Assembly (NCBI GenBank): GCA_029243145.1
Contig: JAQWSQ010000229.1
Span: forward strand, 1-41,441
Length of the DNA: 41,441 nt
Source of the DNA: Planctomycetaceae bacterium
Lineage (GTDB): Bacteria; Planctomycetota; Planctomycetia; Planctomycetales; Planctomycetaceae
Direction of reading: 5' to 3'
Every line of letters starts with the position of its first letter. The first letter of the stretch is position 1. This document shows, one piece after another, positions 31,871 through 41,176 of the stretch. A program made the position numbers and the translations under genes. Below the pieces are notes generated by a model that was given only the letters and a program-made list of their open reading frames with translations, had not been told where the DNA came from and made no database searches.

Positions 31871-34534
31871 TTAATCGACATACAAAAACTCATTCGAGCT
31901 GAGTAATATCTGGCACAAGCTGGCAATGGCCTGCAATTGAGGGTCGTCTTTTTTCCCAGCGCGATTTTTCAATAGATCGAGTTGTTCGGTCAGAAACTGT
32001 TCGGCATCGGCAACCTCCGAATCAGACGGCGTGCGACTATAGATGAGTTTCCACGCTCGATGAATCAGCGTTTTTTGATCATCGCCGGCTTCCGATCTCA
32101 ATCGACTGGCCAGATGATCTGATTGCTCAAGAACGAACATGCCGTTCATTAGCATTAAGGATTGAGGAGCGACCGTGGAGACAGTTCGCTCTGCACAGTT
32201 TGGTTCCATACGAGGACTATCAAATGTCTCCAGAACGGCCAACGGTCGACTGCGTCTCACTTGAACATAAACACTGCGACGAAACTCTTCTCCCTTGAGA
32301 TCAATTTTTGCTCCCGGACGACCGGCGTTCAGATTCTCTTTACCAATGACCCATTGACCGACAATATCGGCCATCACGGGGATCGGTGGCCCGGACGGCT
32401 TTTGATTTATTTTGCCACTAATCGCGAGCACCGTATCCCGTAAGACTTCGGCTTCCAGTCGTTTCATCCGAGCACCACCAAACAATATATTATCGGGATC
32501 GACGGCAATCAGTTCCTTATCTGTCAATAACGCTTGACGGTAGGTGGTAGAAAGCATGATTTGCTTGATCATCGCTTTCATGTTCCAGCCAGTCGTCACG
32601 AATTCATCAGCCAGCCAATCCAACAACTCGGGATGCGTGGGAGCTGCACCGAGTTTCCCGAAGTCTCCCGGTGTATCGACAATACCGCGTCCAGTGAGGT
32701 GCAACCAGATTCGATTGACCATCACTCGCGAAGTAAGAGGATGTTTGCCGTTGGTGATATATTTTGCATAAGCCAGACGGCGACCAGTCGTCGGTAATTC
32801 GGGATTATTCTGGGGAATCGGCTGTTTGTCGACGGGATCAGTGAGTGTCGCTTCCTGCAAAACCGTCAAGCCACTCGGTTGGACTTCTTCTTTCGGTTGC
32901 TCGTGATCGCCCCGGTAAAAAACAAACGACGCGGGAACCTTGCCCGGTGTTTCAGTCAATGCTCGAAGAAATTCCTGTTGCGGCTTCTTCGCACGAATCG
33001 CACTCGCATCGGCAGCCATCTTCTTCAATTCGTCGGCCGCTTTTTTGTCATACAGATACAGAGAACCTGCTGAAACATTCAGGCTCGGATACTTTTTGAG
33101 AATTTTTTCCTGTTCGGCAGTGCGTTCTTTCGCAGTCGTCTCGCGAGCCGTTTTGGCCAGCGGTTGTTCGTCTTCAGGCAGCTTGGCGAGTTCCTGTTGA
33201 AAGACTCGCTCAATGTGCTCGTTCTGAATTTTAATCCGCTCGGCATCAATCACCTTCGCCTCTTTCTCTAACTCAGCAGCCTCGGCACTGTCAGCCTCGG
33301 TGTAGAGAGAAATTTGACGTTGAGCCGGTTTCTTCCATTCTTTCCAGTTGAAGGCGGGTTCGAAGACGGCTCGCAAGCGGTAATAATCGGCTTGAGGAAT
33401 CGGATCGTAGCGATGTTCGTGACATTGAGCACAATTGACCGTCAATCCGAGAATGGACGAACCGACGATCTGCATCGTGTCGGCAATCACCTGATTGCGA
33501 GCCAGGTTTTGATCAATACCACCTGCGATCGTGCCATCGGGAGCCATTCGTAAAAACCCGGTGGCTGTTAGATTGGCGATTTCCTCTTCCGTCAATTCTT
33601 TGTGAGGCTGTTCGACGAGTTCATCACCGGCAAGTTGCTCGGTCAAAAACTGATCGTACGGTTTGTTGTCGTTGAAGGCTTTTATCACATAGTCGCGATA
33701 CTTCCACGACCACTTCCGCTCGGGGTCGGTATTACTAACGCCTTCGGAATCAGCATAGCCGGCAACATCCAGCCAGTGACGCCCCCAACGCTCACCGAAT
33801 CGACTATCGGCAAGCAGTCTGTCAACCAGTCGTTCCCATGCCTGTGGTTCGGCATCGTTTCCAAAATCATGAACCTGCTCGGGAGTTGGCAGAATTCCTA
33901 ACAGATCAATATAAGCACGACGGATCAACGTCTTTCGGTCAGCATCGGCAGAGAATGAGAAGCCCTTCGATTCAAGTGGACTCAAAATGAAGTTGTCCAG
34001 CGGCGAACGGACACGGTCGGCATGTTTGACTTGGGGAGCATCAGGACGGATAACTGGCTGGAACGACCACCAACTGCGGTCTTCCTCGGTGATCAGCATG
34101 CCGCGAGCCACTTCGGTGGGTTCTGAACGTAACGTCGGTGCCCCGGCTTTGATCCATTTTTCCAGGAGAGTGATTTGTTTGTCGGTGAGCGGATGACCGG
34201 AACCCTCGGGGGGCATCTCGGCATTCTTCACGCGGTCGAGAAGATAACTTTCTGCCAAATTGCCCGGCACAATCGCAGCCCCAGAATCCCCTCCGACGAT
34301 CAGCAATCGACGTAGACGAACATCGAGACCGCCGCTGAGTTCTTCTTCCTCACCGTGACACTGCGCACACGCCGCTTTGAACATGGGGCGAATATCGCGT
34401 TCAAACGAGACCTCGGCATCAGGCTGAATTTTTTCAAGTAGAATTTTTTCTGTGGGTGCGTCTTCCGCCTGCATTGCGAACGGAAACGCAAAGATGCAGA
34501 AAAGAAACAGGAAGTTCATTAATCGGTGGGACAT
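31871..34534 (-). CDS. Secreted planctomycete cytochrome-like protein, PSCyt1-DUF1549-DUF1553
   Basis: This 887-residue protein has a signal peptide ([17 protein letters not shown]). The planctomycete cytochrome domain has haem motif CAQCHG (C56, C59, H60) and a distal [13 protein letters not shown]1549 covers about 170-390 with [20 protein letters not shown] and [21 protein letters not shown] Lys/Glu-rich helical insertion fills about 410-540. DUF1553 follows at about 600-880 ([57 protein letters not shown]). AGGAAAG lies six bases before the ATG. It heads a unit with DUF1501. Compared with the 1020-residue protein at the left edge it shares the architecture, but the insertion between DUF1549 and DUF1553 is helical rather than beta-rich, so they are not recent duplicates. 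Confidence 0.95.
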   Translation of the reverse strand: MSHRLMNFLFLFCIFAFPFAMQAEDAPTEKILLEKIQPDAEVSFERDIRPMFKAACAQCHGEEEELSGGLDVRLRRLLIVGGDSGAAIVPGNLAESYLLDRVKNAEMPPEGSGHPLTDKQITLLEKWIKAGAPTLRSEPTEVARGMLITEEDRSWWSFQPVIRPDAPQVKHADRVRSPLDNFILSPLESKGFSFSADADRKTLIRRAYIDLLGILPTPEQVHDFGNDAEPQAWERLVDRLLADSRFGERWGRHWLDVAGYADSEGVSNTDPERKWSWKYRDYVIKAFNDNKPYDQFLTEQLAGDELVEQPHKELTEEEIANLTATGFLRMAPDGTIAGGIDQNLARNQVIADTMQIVGSSILGLTVNCAQCHEHRYDPIPQADYYRLRAVFEPAFNWKEWKKPAQRQISLYTEADSAEAAELEKEAKVIDAERIKIQNEHIERVFQQELAKLPEDEQPLAKTARETTAKERTAEQEKILKKYPSLNVSAGSLYLYDKKAADELKKMAADASAIRAKKPQQEFLRALTETPGKVPASFVFYRGDHEQPKEEVQPSGLTVLQEATLTDPVDKQPIPQNNPELPTTGRRLAYAKYITNGKHPLTSRVMVNRIWLHLTGRGIVDTPGDFGKLGAAPTHPELLDWLADEFVTTGWNMKAMIKQIMLSTTYRQALLTDKELIAVDPDNILFGGARMKRLEAEVLRDTVLAISGKINQKPSGPPIPVMADIVGQWVIGKENLNAGRPGAKIDLKGEEFRRSVYVQVRRSRPLAVLETFDSPRMEPNCAERTVSTVAPQSLMLMNGMFVLEQSDHLASRLRSEAGDDQKTLIHRAWKLIYSRTPSDSEVADAEQFLTEQLDLLKNRAGKKDDPQLQAIASLCQILLSSNEFLYVD

Positions 34535-34579
34535 AGAGTGCTTTCCATCAGGAAGGAAAGGCGAGGCAATTCATCAACT

Positions 34580-34585
34580 ATTATA
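34580..34585 (-). promoter_or_regulatory. Candidate -10 element for the DUF1549/DUF1501 unit
   Basis: On the minus strand TATAAT stands 46-51 bases before the start codon at 34534, inside a 242-base spacer. The -35 region at the proper distance (TGCAAT-like) is poor. The assignment rests on the perfect -10 hexamer alone. Confidence 0.35.
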
Positions 34586-34776
34586 GATATATCGGACAGA
34601 ATTGCACGAATTATGTTGGGGAATCAGTCGATTTCAGGAGGATTGCATCGGGCGCCCAAGCTGAAACACGGATAAAACCGACAAAATGGATTTTCACGAA
34701 TCAAGGTTCGACTATAGAGAGGAATCCGAACTCGCGAATCTGCGTCAACTTGAACTCATTGGAAGGATGTCCGCGA

Positions 34777-36099
34777 TTAACGCACGATCTCATTCTCGAA
34801 CACTTCCTGCAATTGCTGACGGGCGGCGTTGGCTTCGTCGCCTCCCTGCCCCGGCATGATAGCGGCCTTCTCGCGGACATCGTTTTGCATGTCGAACAAC
34901 CGGCCATCGTAATAGAGTTTCCAGCGCGTCGTCCGCACCCAAGCCGTGTTCTTTTTGGTCGAGCTGGCATCAAATGTACGGCCTTGAGCGAAGACCCAAT
35001 CTCGGGCAGTATCGACTTCTCCTTTGAGCACGGGAATGAAACTGCTTCCTTCCACGTGCCAAGAGGAAGGAACTGCCTGCCCCATCGCATCGGCGATTGT
35101 CGGCAGATAATCGACCATATCTACCAACGCATGAGTGGTCTTCCCCGGCTTGATCACCGTCGGCCAACGAACTAAAAGCGGCATGCGCGTTCCCGTGTCG
35201 TAGAGAGATGTCTTACCACCTTGCAACATCTCGCCGTTGATCTTGGAAAAGAGCGGCTTGCGAATGTACTTGCCATTTTCGTGATGAGTGAGTTCTTTCA
35301 TCGGCGTGCCGTTGTCACCAGTAAAGATCACCAGTGTCCCTTCACGAAGCTTCAGTTGATCGAGAGCATCCAGCAATCGTCCGACCTGACGATCCATTTC
35401 GATTGCCATCTCTGAGTAACTATCGAATCGATCTTTACCGGGGGCATAGGGAACGGGTTCTTTCAGATCATCGGTGACATCGTGGCAAAGTGCCATGGAG
35501 TAATACGCAAAGAAGGGTTGATCACGGTTTTCGGTCATGAAGTCGATGAGAAACTGCGTGTAAAGATCGGGGCCGTACTCTTTTTCGATGCCGTCCCACA
35601 ATTGGCCGTTCTTCCAAATATAAGGATCGTAGTAACGTGGACCTTCGTGCCAACCAAACAGAGCCGACTGATCGAAGCCACAGCGTGAGGGACTTTGTCG
35701 ATCTTTGCCTTGTAGCGCCAATTGCCACTTCCCAGAGATTGCCGTTTTGTAGCCAGCCTTTTTGGCAATCTGTCCGATCGTTTCGTTTTCCTGATCTTTG
35801 GGAAAGCTACCCCATTTCGGATGAACGAGACGAAATGGGTATTGCCCCGTCATGAGCGCGATGCGCGTGGGATGACAGGCCGGCATCGCATAGCCATGCT
35901 GAAAGAGCATTCCCTCGGCAGCCAATTTGTCGAGACGAGGAGTCGGATACGACTCACCGCCGTAACAACCGAGCACTTCCTGACCGACATCGTCGGCCAG
36001 GATCAGTAAAATATTAGGTTTCTTGCCTGCGAAACTTGCGCTGGTCAGAATCAGGACAGAAAAGAACAGAACAATTTTGGTGATCAGCGTTCGAGGCAT
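34777..36099 (-). CDS. Secreted sulfatase with Gln at the usual GKWH histidine
   Basis: This 440-residue S1-type sulfatase has a signal peptide (IVLFFSVLILTSASFAG). ILADDVGQEVLGCYGG (33-48) holds the Asp-Asp metal ligands, Cys75 in CHPTR is the formylglycine site, and FTGDNGTP supplies the later Asp-Asn pair. The third block reads SGKWQLALQGKDRQ: Lys124 is kept, but the next conserved residue, normally His in GKWHLG, is Gln126. MALCHDV retains the substrate-side His. The change may define a subfamily rather than inactivity, since the rest of the site is intact. The gene starts 25 bases after the stop of a cyclophilin-like gene, so the two probably form an operon. Confidence 0.93.
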   Translation of the reverse strand: MPRTLITKIVLFFSVLILTSASFAGKKPNILLILADDVGQEVLGCYGGESYPTPRLDKLAAEGMLFQHGYAMPACHPTRIALMTGQYPFRLVHPKWGSFPKDQENETIGQIAKKAGYKTAISGKWQLALQGKDRQSPSRCGFDQSALFGWHEGPRYYDPYIWKNGQLWDGIEKEYGPDLYTQFLIDFMTENRDQPFFAYYSMALCHDVTDDLKEPVPYAPGKDRFDSYSEMAIEMDRQVGRLLDALDQLKLREGTLVIFTGDNGTPMKELTHHENGKYIRKPLFSKINGEMLQGGKTSLYDTGTRMPLLVRWPTVIKPGKTTHALVDMVDYLPTIADAMGQAVPSSWHVEGSSFIPVLKGEVDTARDWVFAQGRTFDASSTKKNTAWVRTTRWKLYYDGRLFDMQNDVREKAAIMPGQGGDEANAARQQLQEVFENEIVR

Positions 36100-36124
36100 G
36101 AAGGGCTCGCTTTCGATGAATGAG

Positions 36125-36502
36125 TCAGGCCAGTTCGACCTTCATCGGAACACGCGGTCCCATCGACATCAACGGTAAAATATCATCCCGGACACGTCCA
36201 ATAGGAATTCCCGGATTGGCCATTCTGGGTTCAGTCCCTTGAGAGACAGGTGTGGGACCAAAGAAAATGCAAAACGCATTGCCGGCTTCCCAGAAACCAA
36301 GTTCTCCGACCGAAAAAACATCCCGTTTTGGCGTTTCGTCGCCGTTGGAATGGACATCGACCGAGAAATAATATTCGTCGCCCCAGCGACTGGCAGAGCT
36401 ATCAAAAGGCAATGCAGCGACAATCGCTTGTGCGGTGAGAGTATCGTTCAGCTCGGCAGTGAGTGACTCGTTGCCTGCTGTGATCTTAATGGCTGTCGGC
36501 AT
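36125..36502 (-). CDS. Cyclophilin-like fold small protein
   Basis: This 125-residue protein starts at the ATG at 36502, which is preceded by AGGAAAG. It begins MPTAIKITAGNESLTAELND and contains LPFDSSASRWGDEYYFSV, VFSVGELGFWEAGNAFCIFF and PRMANPGIPIGRVRDD. This pattern, especially the LGFW and FFGPTP blocks, matches the compact cyclophilin-like family known from Thermotoga TM1367-type structures, whose function is unsettled. There is no signal peptide, so it should be cytoplasmic. It is first in an apparent operon with the sulfatase, yet the two products act in different compartments. Confidence 0.75.
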   Translation of the reverse strand: MPTAIKITAGNESLTAELNDTLTAQAIVAALPFDSSASRWGDEYYFSVDVHSNGDETPKRDVFSVGELGFWEAGNAFCIFFGPTPVSQGTEPRMANPGIPIGRVRDDILPLMSMGPRVPMKVELA

Positions 36503-36660
36503 AAATAGTGGTCTTTCCTGAAAAAACCGGAAAGTCCATTGTAACAAAATGTTGACAACTTCGCACTCGTGAGAGGGTCTGCTTCCCTCTAGGATTTCAG
36601 ATTCGATTGCCTTACCCTGAAAGCAAGAAAATCATCGATCCACTCTCGGAGCCTCGCCCT

Positions 36661-36777
36661 ATGTCCCGTCTCTGCCTCACTTTGAATCTGTTGATGTTGC
36701 CGGTGACGCACCTGGCAGGCGAGCAGAAATTACTTAATACGTACCGTGGAGTCATCGAACATTGGGGAACCATTTAA
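36661..36777 (+). pseudogene. Possible 5' remnant of a secreted-protein gene
   Basis: Thirty-eight codons start with ATG and read like a signal peptide (CLTLNLLMLPVTHLAGEQ) followed by a short tail that stops with TAA. A real exported protein would be longer. I see no clear continuation in any frame before the hairpin at 36880. It may be the start of a lost gene or a chance frame. Confidence 0.25.
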
Positions 36778-36879
36778 CGCAGGTAGTTTGGTTGTGATCT
36801 ACGAGATATCACAATTCGTCGAAGAAAATCCTGAACATCGCAAGATGAAGAAAAGAATTTTTGGCGCTGTCTCATGTAA

Positions 36880-36916
36880 AATCACGACTCTCTCGCAGCG
36901 CAAAAGAGTCGTGATT
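36880..36916. repeat. Perfect 12-bp inverted repeat with 13-base loop
   Basis: AATCACGACTCT (36880-36891) pairs exactly with AGAGTCGTGATT (36905-36916). The same ten-base word TCACGACTCT occurs once more at 36979-36988, covering the stop codon of the lipoprotein gene. The hairpin could end transcription of that gene, since it lies 63 bases past its stop, but no T-run follows. Confidence 0.55.
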
Positions 36917-36978
36917 GTGAGTAGATTTTAACAAGCAGCGTTAGTGCCTCAATTTGTCAGTTTGAATTCCATATCTGC

Positions 36979-37347
36979 TCACGACTCTACAGTCGCAGTG
37001 AGTTCAGTCTGGCTGTTGTACTTCGGAGGGATATATGACTCCATCACGGGAACTTGAGGATCATCTGGACCGCCGGGGCCCGGCTTCATCTCCCCCGTTT
37101 TGCGAGTCGCCGAGATGCGAACTTTGTAGTTCCCCTCGGGGACATTGGCTGAGAAAGAACCGTCTGTGATCTCTCCGCTAAATCCTTGAATGTCAGAGCT
37201 CTCACTGAGAAAGAAAATTTCTCCATTTGTGACTGGCTCGTCGTTGAAGGTCACCTTTCCAGAAACAGAAACCCCTTCTCCCGATCCACCGCACCCTACC
37301 AGAAACGTAGTCAGTAAAATTATCAGATATTTCTCAAGCAGTCGCAT
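36979..37347 (-). CDS. Carboxypeptidase-regulatory-like lipoprotein, probably shortened by a nonsense codon
   Basis: This 122-residue lipoprotein has the signal YLIILLTTFLVGCGG, with Cys19 the likely lipidated residue. It is followed by one transthyretin-like/carboxypeptidase-regulatory-like beta sandwich (SGKVTFNDEPVTNGEIFFLS, FSANVPEGNYKVRISATRKT, PPKYNSQTELTATVES). The family normally continues with a short strand ending in Phe-x-Leu. Here TGA at 36979-36981 is followed in frame by ADMEFKLTN and another TGA ending at 36949, which matches that lost strand. The TGA could be a single change from GGA. The gene follows a DUF1559 gene by 95 bases, a very common planctomycete pairing. It should sit at the outer face of a membrane; the role is unknown. 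Confidence 0.85.
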   Translation of the reverse strand: MRLLEKYLIILLTTFLVGCGGSGEGVSVSGKVTFNDEPVTNGEIFFLSESSDIQGFSGEITDGSFSANVPEGNYKVRISATRKTGEMKPGPGGPDDPQVPVMESYIPPKYNSQTELTATVES

Positions 37348-37442
37348 GACTCATCCTGTTCTTCAATGAATGTGGAGATGGAAAAAAAGCCCCGAGAGAT
37401 GTCTGCCAAGAAAACTCTCAGGACTCGAATGGATGCTAAAGA

Positions 37443-38402
37443 TCAGAATTCCCCGATCACTTCACCTCCAGAAACTGTTGCCAGTGCTCGCCAAGTCGTC
37501 AGGTCGATATTGTCGGAAACAAAACGAACAGCTCCGTCACCCATCAGCACTCGCACACCACCGGTGTGTTGCGACCGGGCAGAGTTCCAACGACGCCCAC
37601 CAGGACTCAAACCAATGACTGAGTCACCATCGTTGCCTGAGGCACAGGGCGAGTTGGGGAATGTTTTACTCTTACAACTGTAGACATAGTCGGGAATTTC
37701 AGTGTTCGGTGGAAGTGCCGCCGAGAATCCATAGGAACCGTGCGGAGCTCCCCCCCAATGTCCGCCCATTGCTCCCCAACTTGCTCCCGTCGTTCCGCGA
37801 ATCACCGTCTCGGAAGCCATCAGAGTATTGGATGACCCATCGGTCATGTCACGAAATTTCGAGTCGGAGTTTGTAGAAAAAAGCCCGCCGGTAGCAGTCG
37901 TCACAACGCTCTCAGGCAATCCGTCCGCGTTCACTCGAGAACCGGCACAGACTCCATAACTGGCTTGAAGTCCGTTATCAGTTCCTCCACCACCAAACGC
38001 CGGAGTCGATGGATCCGAGGGACACATCATGGAAGAAATCACCGCACCTTGGATCGTTTTTGGCATGTAAAATACATATTGATTAGGATCAGCTGAATAC
38101 TGATTGTACAACGGTGCCTGATCGATGAATGGCAACACCATCTGGAACCAAGACTGCCGACGATGAGTTTGCCCAGTCGCTTCTGACATCCAACCAAATG
38201 GGAACATTTGATGGGTATCGTGATAGTTGTGCATTGCTAATCCAAGTTGCTTCAAATTGTTTTTACAACTCGACCGTCGTGCCGCTTCTATTGCTTGTTG
38301 AACAGCCGGCAACAGTAAGGCAACAAGAACGGCGATGATGGCGATCACTACGAGCAGTTCGATCAACGTAAATCCAGCCTGTTTTTTTCTGGTGGTACTC
38401 AT
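37443..38402 (-). CDS. DUF1559 protein with prepilin-type N-terminus
   Basis: This 319-residue protein starts at the ATG at 38402, which puts the type IV prepilin motif near the N-terminus: [20 protein letters not shown] with cleavage expected between Gly and Phe. The hydrophobic helix continues into [20 protein letters not shown] and the hallmark [20 protein letters not shown]. The DUF1559 C-terminal signature H-x9-DG is present as [16 protein letters not shown]. Cysteines in MCPSDPSTP and SPCASG may form disulfides. DUF1559 proteins occur in dozens of copies per planctomycete genome and are thought to be pseudopilin-like surface proteins. The downstream lipoprotein gene probably shares its transcript. 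The next gene upstream is divergent across a 566-base spacer. Confidence 0.95.
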   Translation of the reverse strand: MSTTRKKQAGFTLIELLVVIAIIAVLVALLLPAVQQAIEAARRSSCKNNLKQLGLAMHNYHDTHQMFPFGWMSEATGQTHRRQSWFQMVLPFIDQAPLYNQYSADPNQYVFYMPKTIQGAVISSMMCPSDPSTPAFGGGGTDNGLQASYGVCAGSRVNADGLPESVVTTATGGLFSTNSDSKFRDMTDGSSNTLMASETVIRGTTGASWGAMGGHWGGAPHGSYGFSAALPPNTEIPDYVYSCKSKTFPNSPCASGNDGDSVIGLSPGGRRWNSARSQHTGGVRVLMGDGAVRFVSDNIDLTTWRALATVSGGEVIGEF

Positions 38403-38968
38403 GAATAACCTTATATAATTCGAAAAAACGGTTTTGGTGGAGAGTGCGGGCAACTTCTCAGACCAAGGTGGGATAGTCAGGTAGGTGTTGAGACCCGATA
38501 AGGGGGTCCAACCATGGATGCTGGAAAGCTAACATCCATTTACTGTGTCAAACTGAATCAAGAGCCGGACCACCTCAGTTTCAATATGCACTTTAATAAT
38601 TCATAGATAGTCTGAAACATAATCATTCAGATTTTGTGCATCCCGTTTTTCAGGACGAACGCCCGATCAGAACTCAGCATCAAGTGTCTATCAACCCAGC
38701 ACTAAAAAATTGAAATGCTCATCAATTCAGCACTCTTTCTTAACAACCGACCCGCACAGATTGAGTGATGATCGTGGAATAGCATATGATCTTCTTTCCC
38801 ACCTGCCAGCACATAGGCCATGAATTCCAGAATCTCTTAGTGGGGCTGAAGCCAAGGCGAAACAGCTCTCAAATCAGAGAGTCTAAAATTCATGGCGATT
38901 CGTATTGAATCAGGTTATCGTGGCGTTTTGCTGAAAATCCGCACACACACAATTGGAGACGAACCCCA
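38403..38968. other. Divergent spacer with a large imperfect inverted repeat
   Basis: These 566 bases between the DUF1559 gene (minus) and the sulfatase (plus) carry no supported gene. They include a direct repeat around CAGCACT (38689-38703 and 38720-38734) and the inverted repeat at 38818-38895. Both genes must have their promoters here, but I could not pick out a convincing one. Confidence 0.6.
38818..38895. repeat. Imperfect 20-bp inverted repeat spanning 78 bases
   Basis: CCATGAATT (38818-38826) pairs perfectly with AATTCATGG (38887-38895). The next eleven bases inward, CCAGAATCTCT, pair with AGAGAGTCTAA at all but three positions. The 38-base middle is unpaired by eye. The size and form are compatible with a small non-autonomous element or a leader stem-loop about 75 bases upstream of the sulfatase gene. 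Confidence 0.5.
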
Positions 38969-41146
38969 ATGCGTTTCGCCCTGCTCGTTGTCTTGTTGGC
39001 AGTATCTCTCACCACGCAATCTTACGCCGAAGATCGCAGCACCACATCTGCAGACAACGCTCGACCAAACATTATTCTCATCATGTCAGACGACATGGGC
39101 TATTCGGACATTGGCTGTTACGGCAGTGAAATCGACACACCCAACCTGAACCGCCTCGCCTCCAACGGTCTGCGATTTACACAATTCTACAACACAGGCC
39201 GGTGTTGCCCGACACGCGCCTCACTGTTGACGGGTGTGTATCCGCATCAAGCTGGTATTGGCCACATGATGAATGACCGCGGTCACGATGGATACCGGGG
39301 AGACCTCAACAAGCAAACCGTGACCATCGCCGAAGTCCTCAAGAACTCCGGCTATTCCACCTACATGTCGGGGAAGTGGCACGTCACCAAACATACCGCC
39401 AACGATGGCCCCAAATTCAACTGGCCACAACAACGCGGCTTCGAGAACTTCTATGGCACCATTCACGGAGCAGGCAGCTTCTACGATCCCAACAGTCTCA
39501 CTCGTGGCAATGAATGGGTTTCACCTCATAACGATCCAAAATACAAACCAGATACCTACTATTATACCGATGCCATCAGCGATAACGCGTCAATGTTCAT
39601 CAACGAACATTATCAGCAAGAAGCTGAGAAGCCGTTCTTCATGTACGTCGCCTACACGGCGGCTCATTGGCCAATGCACGCTTTGCCTCAAGACATTGCC
39701 AAGTATAAAGGGAAGTACGACGAAGGTTACGCCGCCATCCGCAAATCGCGTTACGAACGAATGAAGAAGTTGGGGTTAATCAAACCCGAATGGAAATTGA
39801 CGCCGCAAGCGTGGGACTGGGGACACGTTGAAGAAGAAGACTGGGAAATCCGCTGCATGGAAGTCTACGCGGCGATGATTGACAACATGGATCAAGGCAT
39901 TGGTCGCATCGTCAACACACTCGAACAACATCAGCAACTTGACAACACATTGATTCTCTTCTTCCAAGATAACGGCGGTTGCGCGGAAGGACTGGGGCGC
40001 AAACCGCGAAACAATCTTCTCACACGCCCCGACAAGCCGACACTCGCAGAGATGAAACCGACCGACTTCCAGACCGACATGATCCCCAACCAGACTCGTG
40101 ATGGCTATCCAACGGTTCTCGGTCCCGGAGCAATGCCCGGACCAGACGGAACCTACATCGCATACGGTGAAGGTTGGGCAAATGTCTCCAACACTCCCTT
40201 CCGAATGTATAAACATTATGTCCATGAAGGCGGCATCTCAACACCGTTGATCGCCCACTGGCCCAAGACAATCACTCGCCACGGTGAGTTCGAAGAAACA
40301 CCCAGCCATCTGATTGACCTGATGGCGACCTGCGTCGATGTTTCAAAAGCTGAATACCCCAAGACGTTCAAAGGCGAAGCAATCAAGCCGATGGAAGGTC
40401 GCAGTCTGGGCCACGCATTTGTCGGCAAGCACGTCGAGCGCGAAGCAATCTATTGGGAACACGAGGGGAACCGGGCAATTCGTGTGGATGACTGGAAGCT
40501 GGTCGCTCGTAGCAAGAATGGCAAATGGGAATTGTACAACCTTGCCGAAGATCGCAGTGAATTGAACGACCTCGCAGGAACTCAACCCGCACGTGCCAAC
40601 GAACTCGCCGAGATGTGGCAAACATGGGCCGCTCGTGCCAATGTTTTGCCGGTTGACCCACAAGCGGAACCGAAACTAAAAAAGAACAAGAAGAAATTCA
40701 AACTCTCACACGGTGATGACCTGAATCGTGAGAATGCACCGTATGTCGAAAAGCGAGGCTTCATCGTATTGGCCAATATCGAGATGGACGGAAACAATGG
40801 TGTCATCATGGCTCAAGGAGGAACGTCTGCCGGCTGGTCACTCTACCTGAAAGAAGGCAAATTAACGTTCAGCATTCGACGTGGTGGTAAGATGCATTCC
40901 GTCACTTCGCCCAAACCGTTATCCAATACCACAGGCACGGTGTCTATGAGTCTGGAAATAAATGGACGTGTTCGTTTGGGATTTAACAGCGACACGATTG
41001 CCGATGGGCAAACAGGATTGGTTGATGTCATGCCATTGGATGGATTACAGGTTGGCTCCGATCTTCTTGGTGCAGTGGGCAATTATAAAGCTCCCTTTGC
41101 ACTCGAAGGAAAAGTCACGCAGGGTCACGTGATCTTTGCTGACTGA
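38969..41146 (+). CDS. Secreted sulfatase with added C-terminal beta-sandwich domain
   Basis: This 725-residue S1 sulfatase has a signal peptide (ALLVVLLAVSLTTQSYAE). IIMSDDMGYSDIGCYGSE-type metal ligands lie at about 38-53 (read as ILIMSDDMGYSDIGCYG), Cys79 in CCPTR is the formylglycine site, and SGKWHVTKH holds the Lys/His pair. YTAAHWPMHALP gives the substrate-side His and FFQDNGGCAEG the late metal ligands. The catalytic part ends near residue 560 (ELYNLAEDRSELNDLAGTQP). A Lys-rich linker (KLKKNKKKFKLS) then joins a concanavalin/LamG-like domain (VIMAQGGTSAGWSLYLKEGK, FALEGKVTQGHVIF). That extra domain probably binds carbohydrate. GGAG precedes the ATG by ten bases. Next on the strand, 30 bases later, is another secreted protein. 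Confidence 0.95.
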   Translation: MRFALLVVLLAVSLTTQSYAEDRSTTSADNARPNIILIMSDDMGYSDIGCYGSEIDTPNLNRLASNGLRFTQFYNTGRCCPTRASLLTGVYPHQAGIGHMMNDRGHDGYRGDLNKQTVTIAEVLKNSGYSTYMSGKWHVTKHTANDGPKFNWPQQRGFENFYGTIHGAGSFYDPNSLTRGNEWVSPHNDPKYKPDTYYYTDAISDNASMFINEHYQQEAEKPFFMYVAYTAAHWPMHALPQDIAKYKGKYDEGYAAIRKSRYERMKKLGLIKPEWKLTPQAWDWGHVEEEDWEIRCMEVYAAMIDNMDQGIGRIVNTLEQHQQLDNTLILFFQDNGGCAEGLGRKPRNNLLTRPDKPTLAEMKPTDFQTDMIPNQTRDGYPTVLGPGAMPGPDGTYIAYGEGWANVSNTPFRMYKHYVHEGGISTPLIAHWPKTITRHGEFEETPSHLIDLMATCVDVSKAEYPKTFKGEAIKPMEGRSLGHAFVGKHVEREAIYWEHEGNRAIRVDDWKLVARSKNGKWELYNLAEDRSELNDLAGTQPARANELAEMWQTWAARANVLPVDPQAEPKLKKNKKKFKLSHGDDLNRENAPYVEKRGFIVLANIEMDGNNGVIMAQGGTSAGWSLYLKEGKLTFSIRRGGKMHSVTSPKPLSNTTGTVSMSLEINGRVRLGFNSDTIADGQTGLVDVMPLDGLQVGSDLLGAVGNYKAPFALEGKVTQGHVIFAD

Positions 41147-41176
41147 AATGAAACAACAAGTGCGAGGAAACTCACG

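Noticed and set aside
36746..36931. Sixty-one-codon plus-strand frame
   Set aside because: It runs through the perfect hairpin at 36880-36916 and lacks a ribosome-binding site.
36979..36981. TGA as a selenocysteine codon in the lipoprotein
   Set aside because: The family has no cysteine at this place, and the following hairpin lies too far away to be a bacterial SECIS element.
38892..39149. Short frame starting at ATGGCG upstream of the sulfatase
   Set aside because: Its start lies in the inverted-repeat arm and the frame overlaps the sulfatase signal peptide out of frame.
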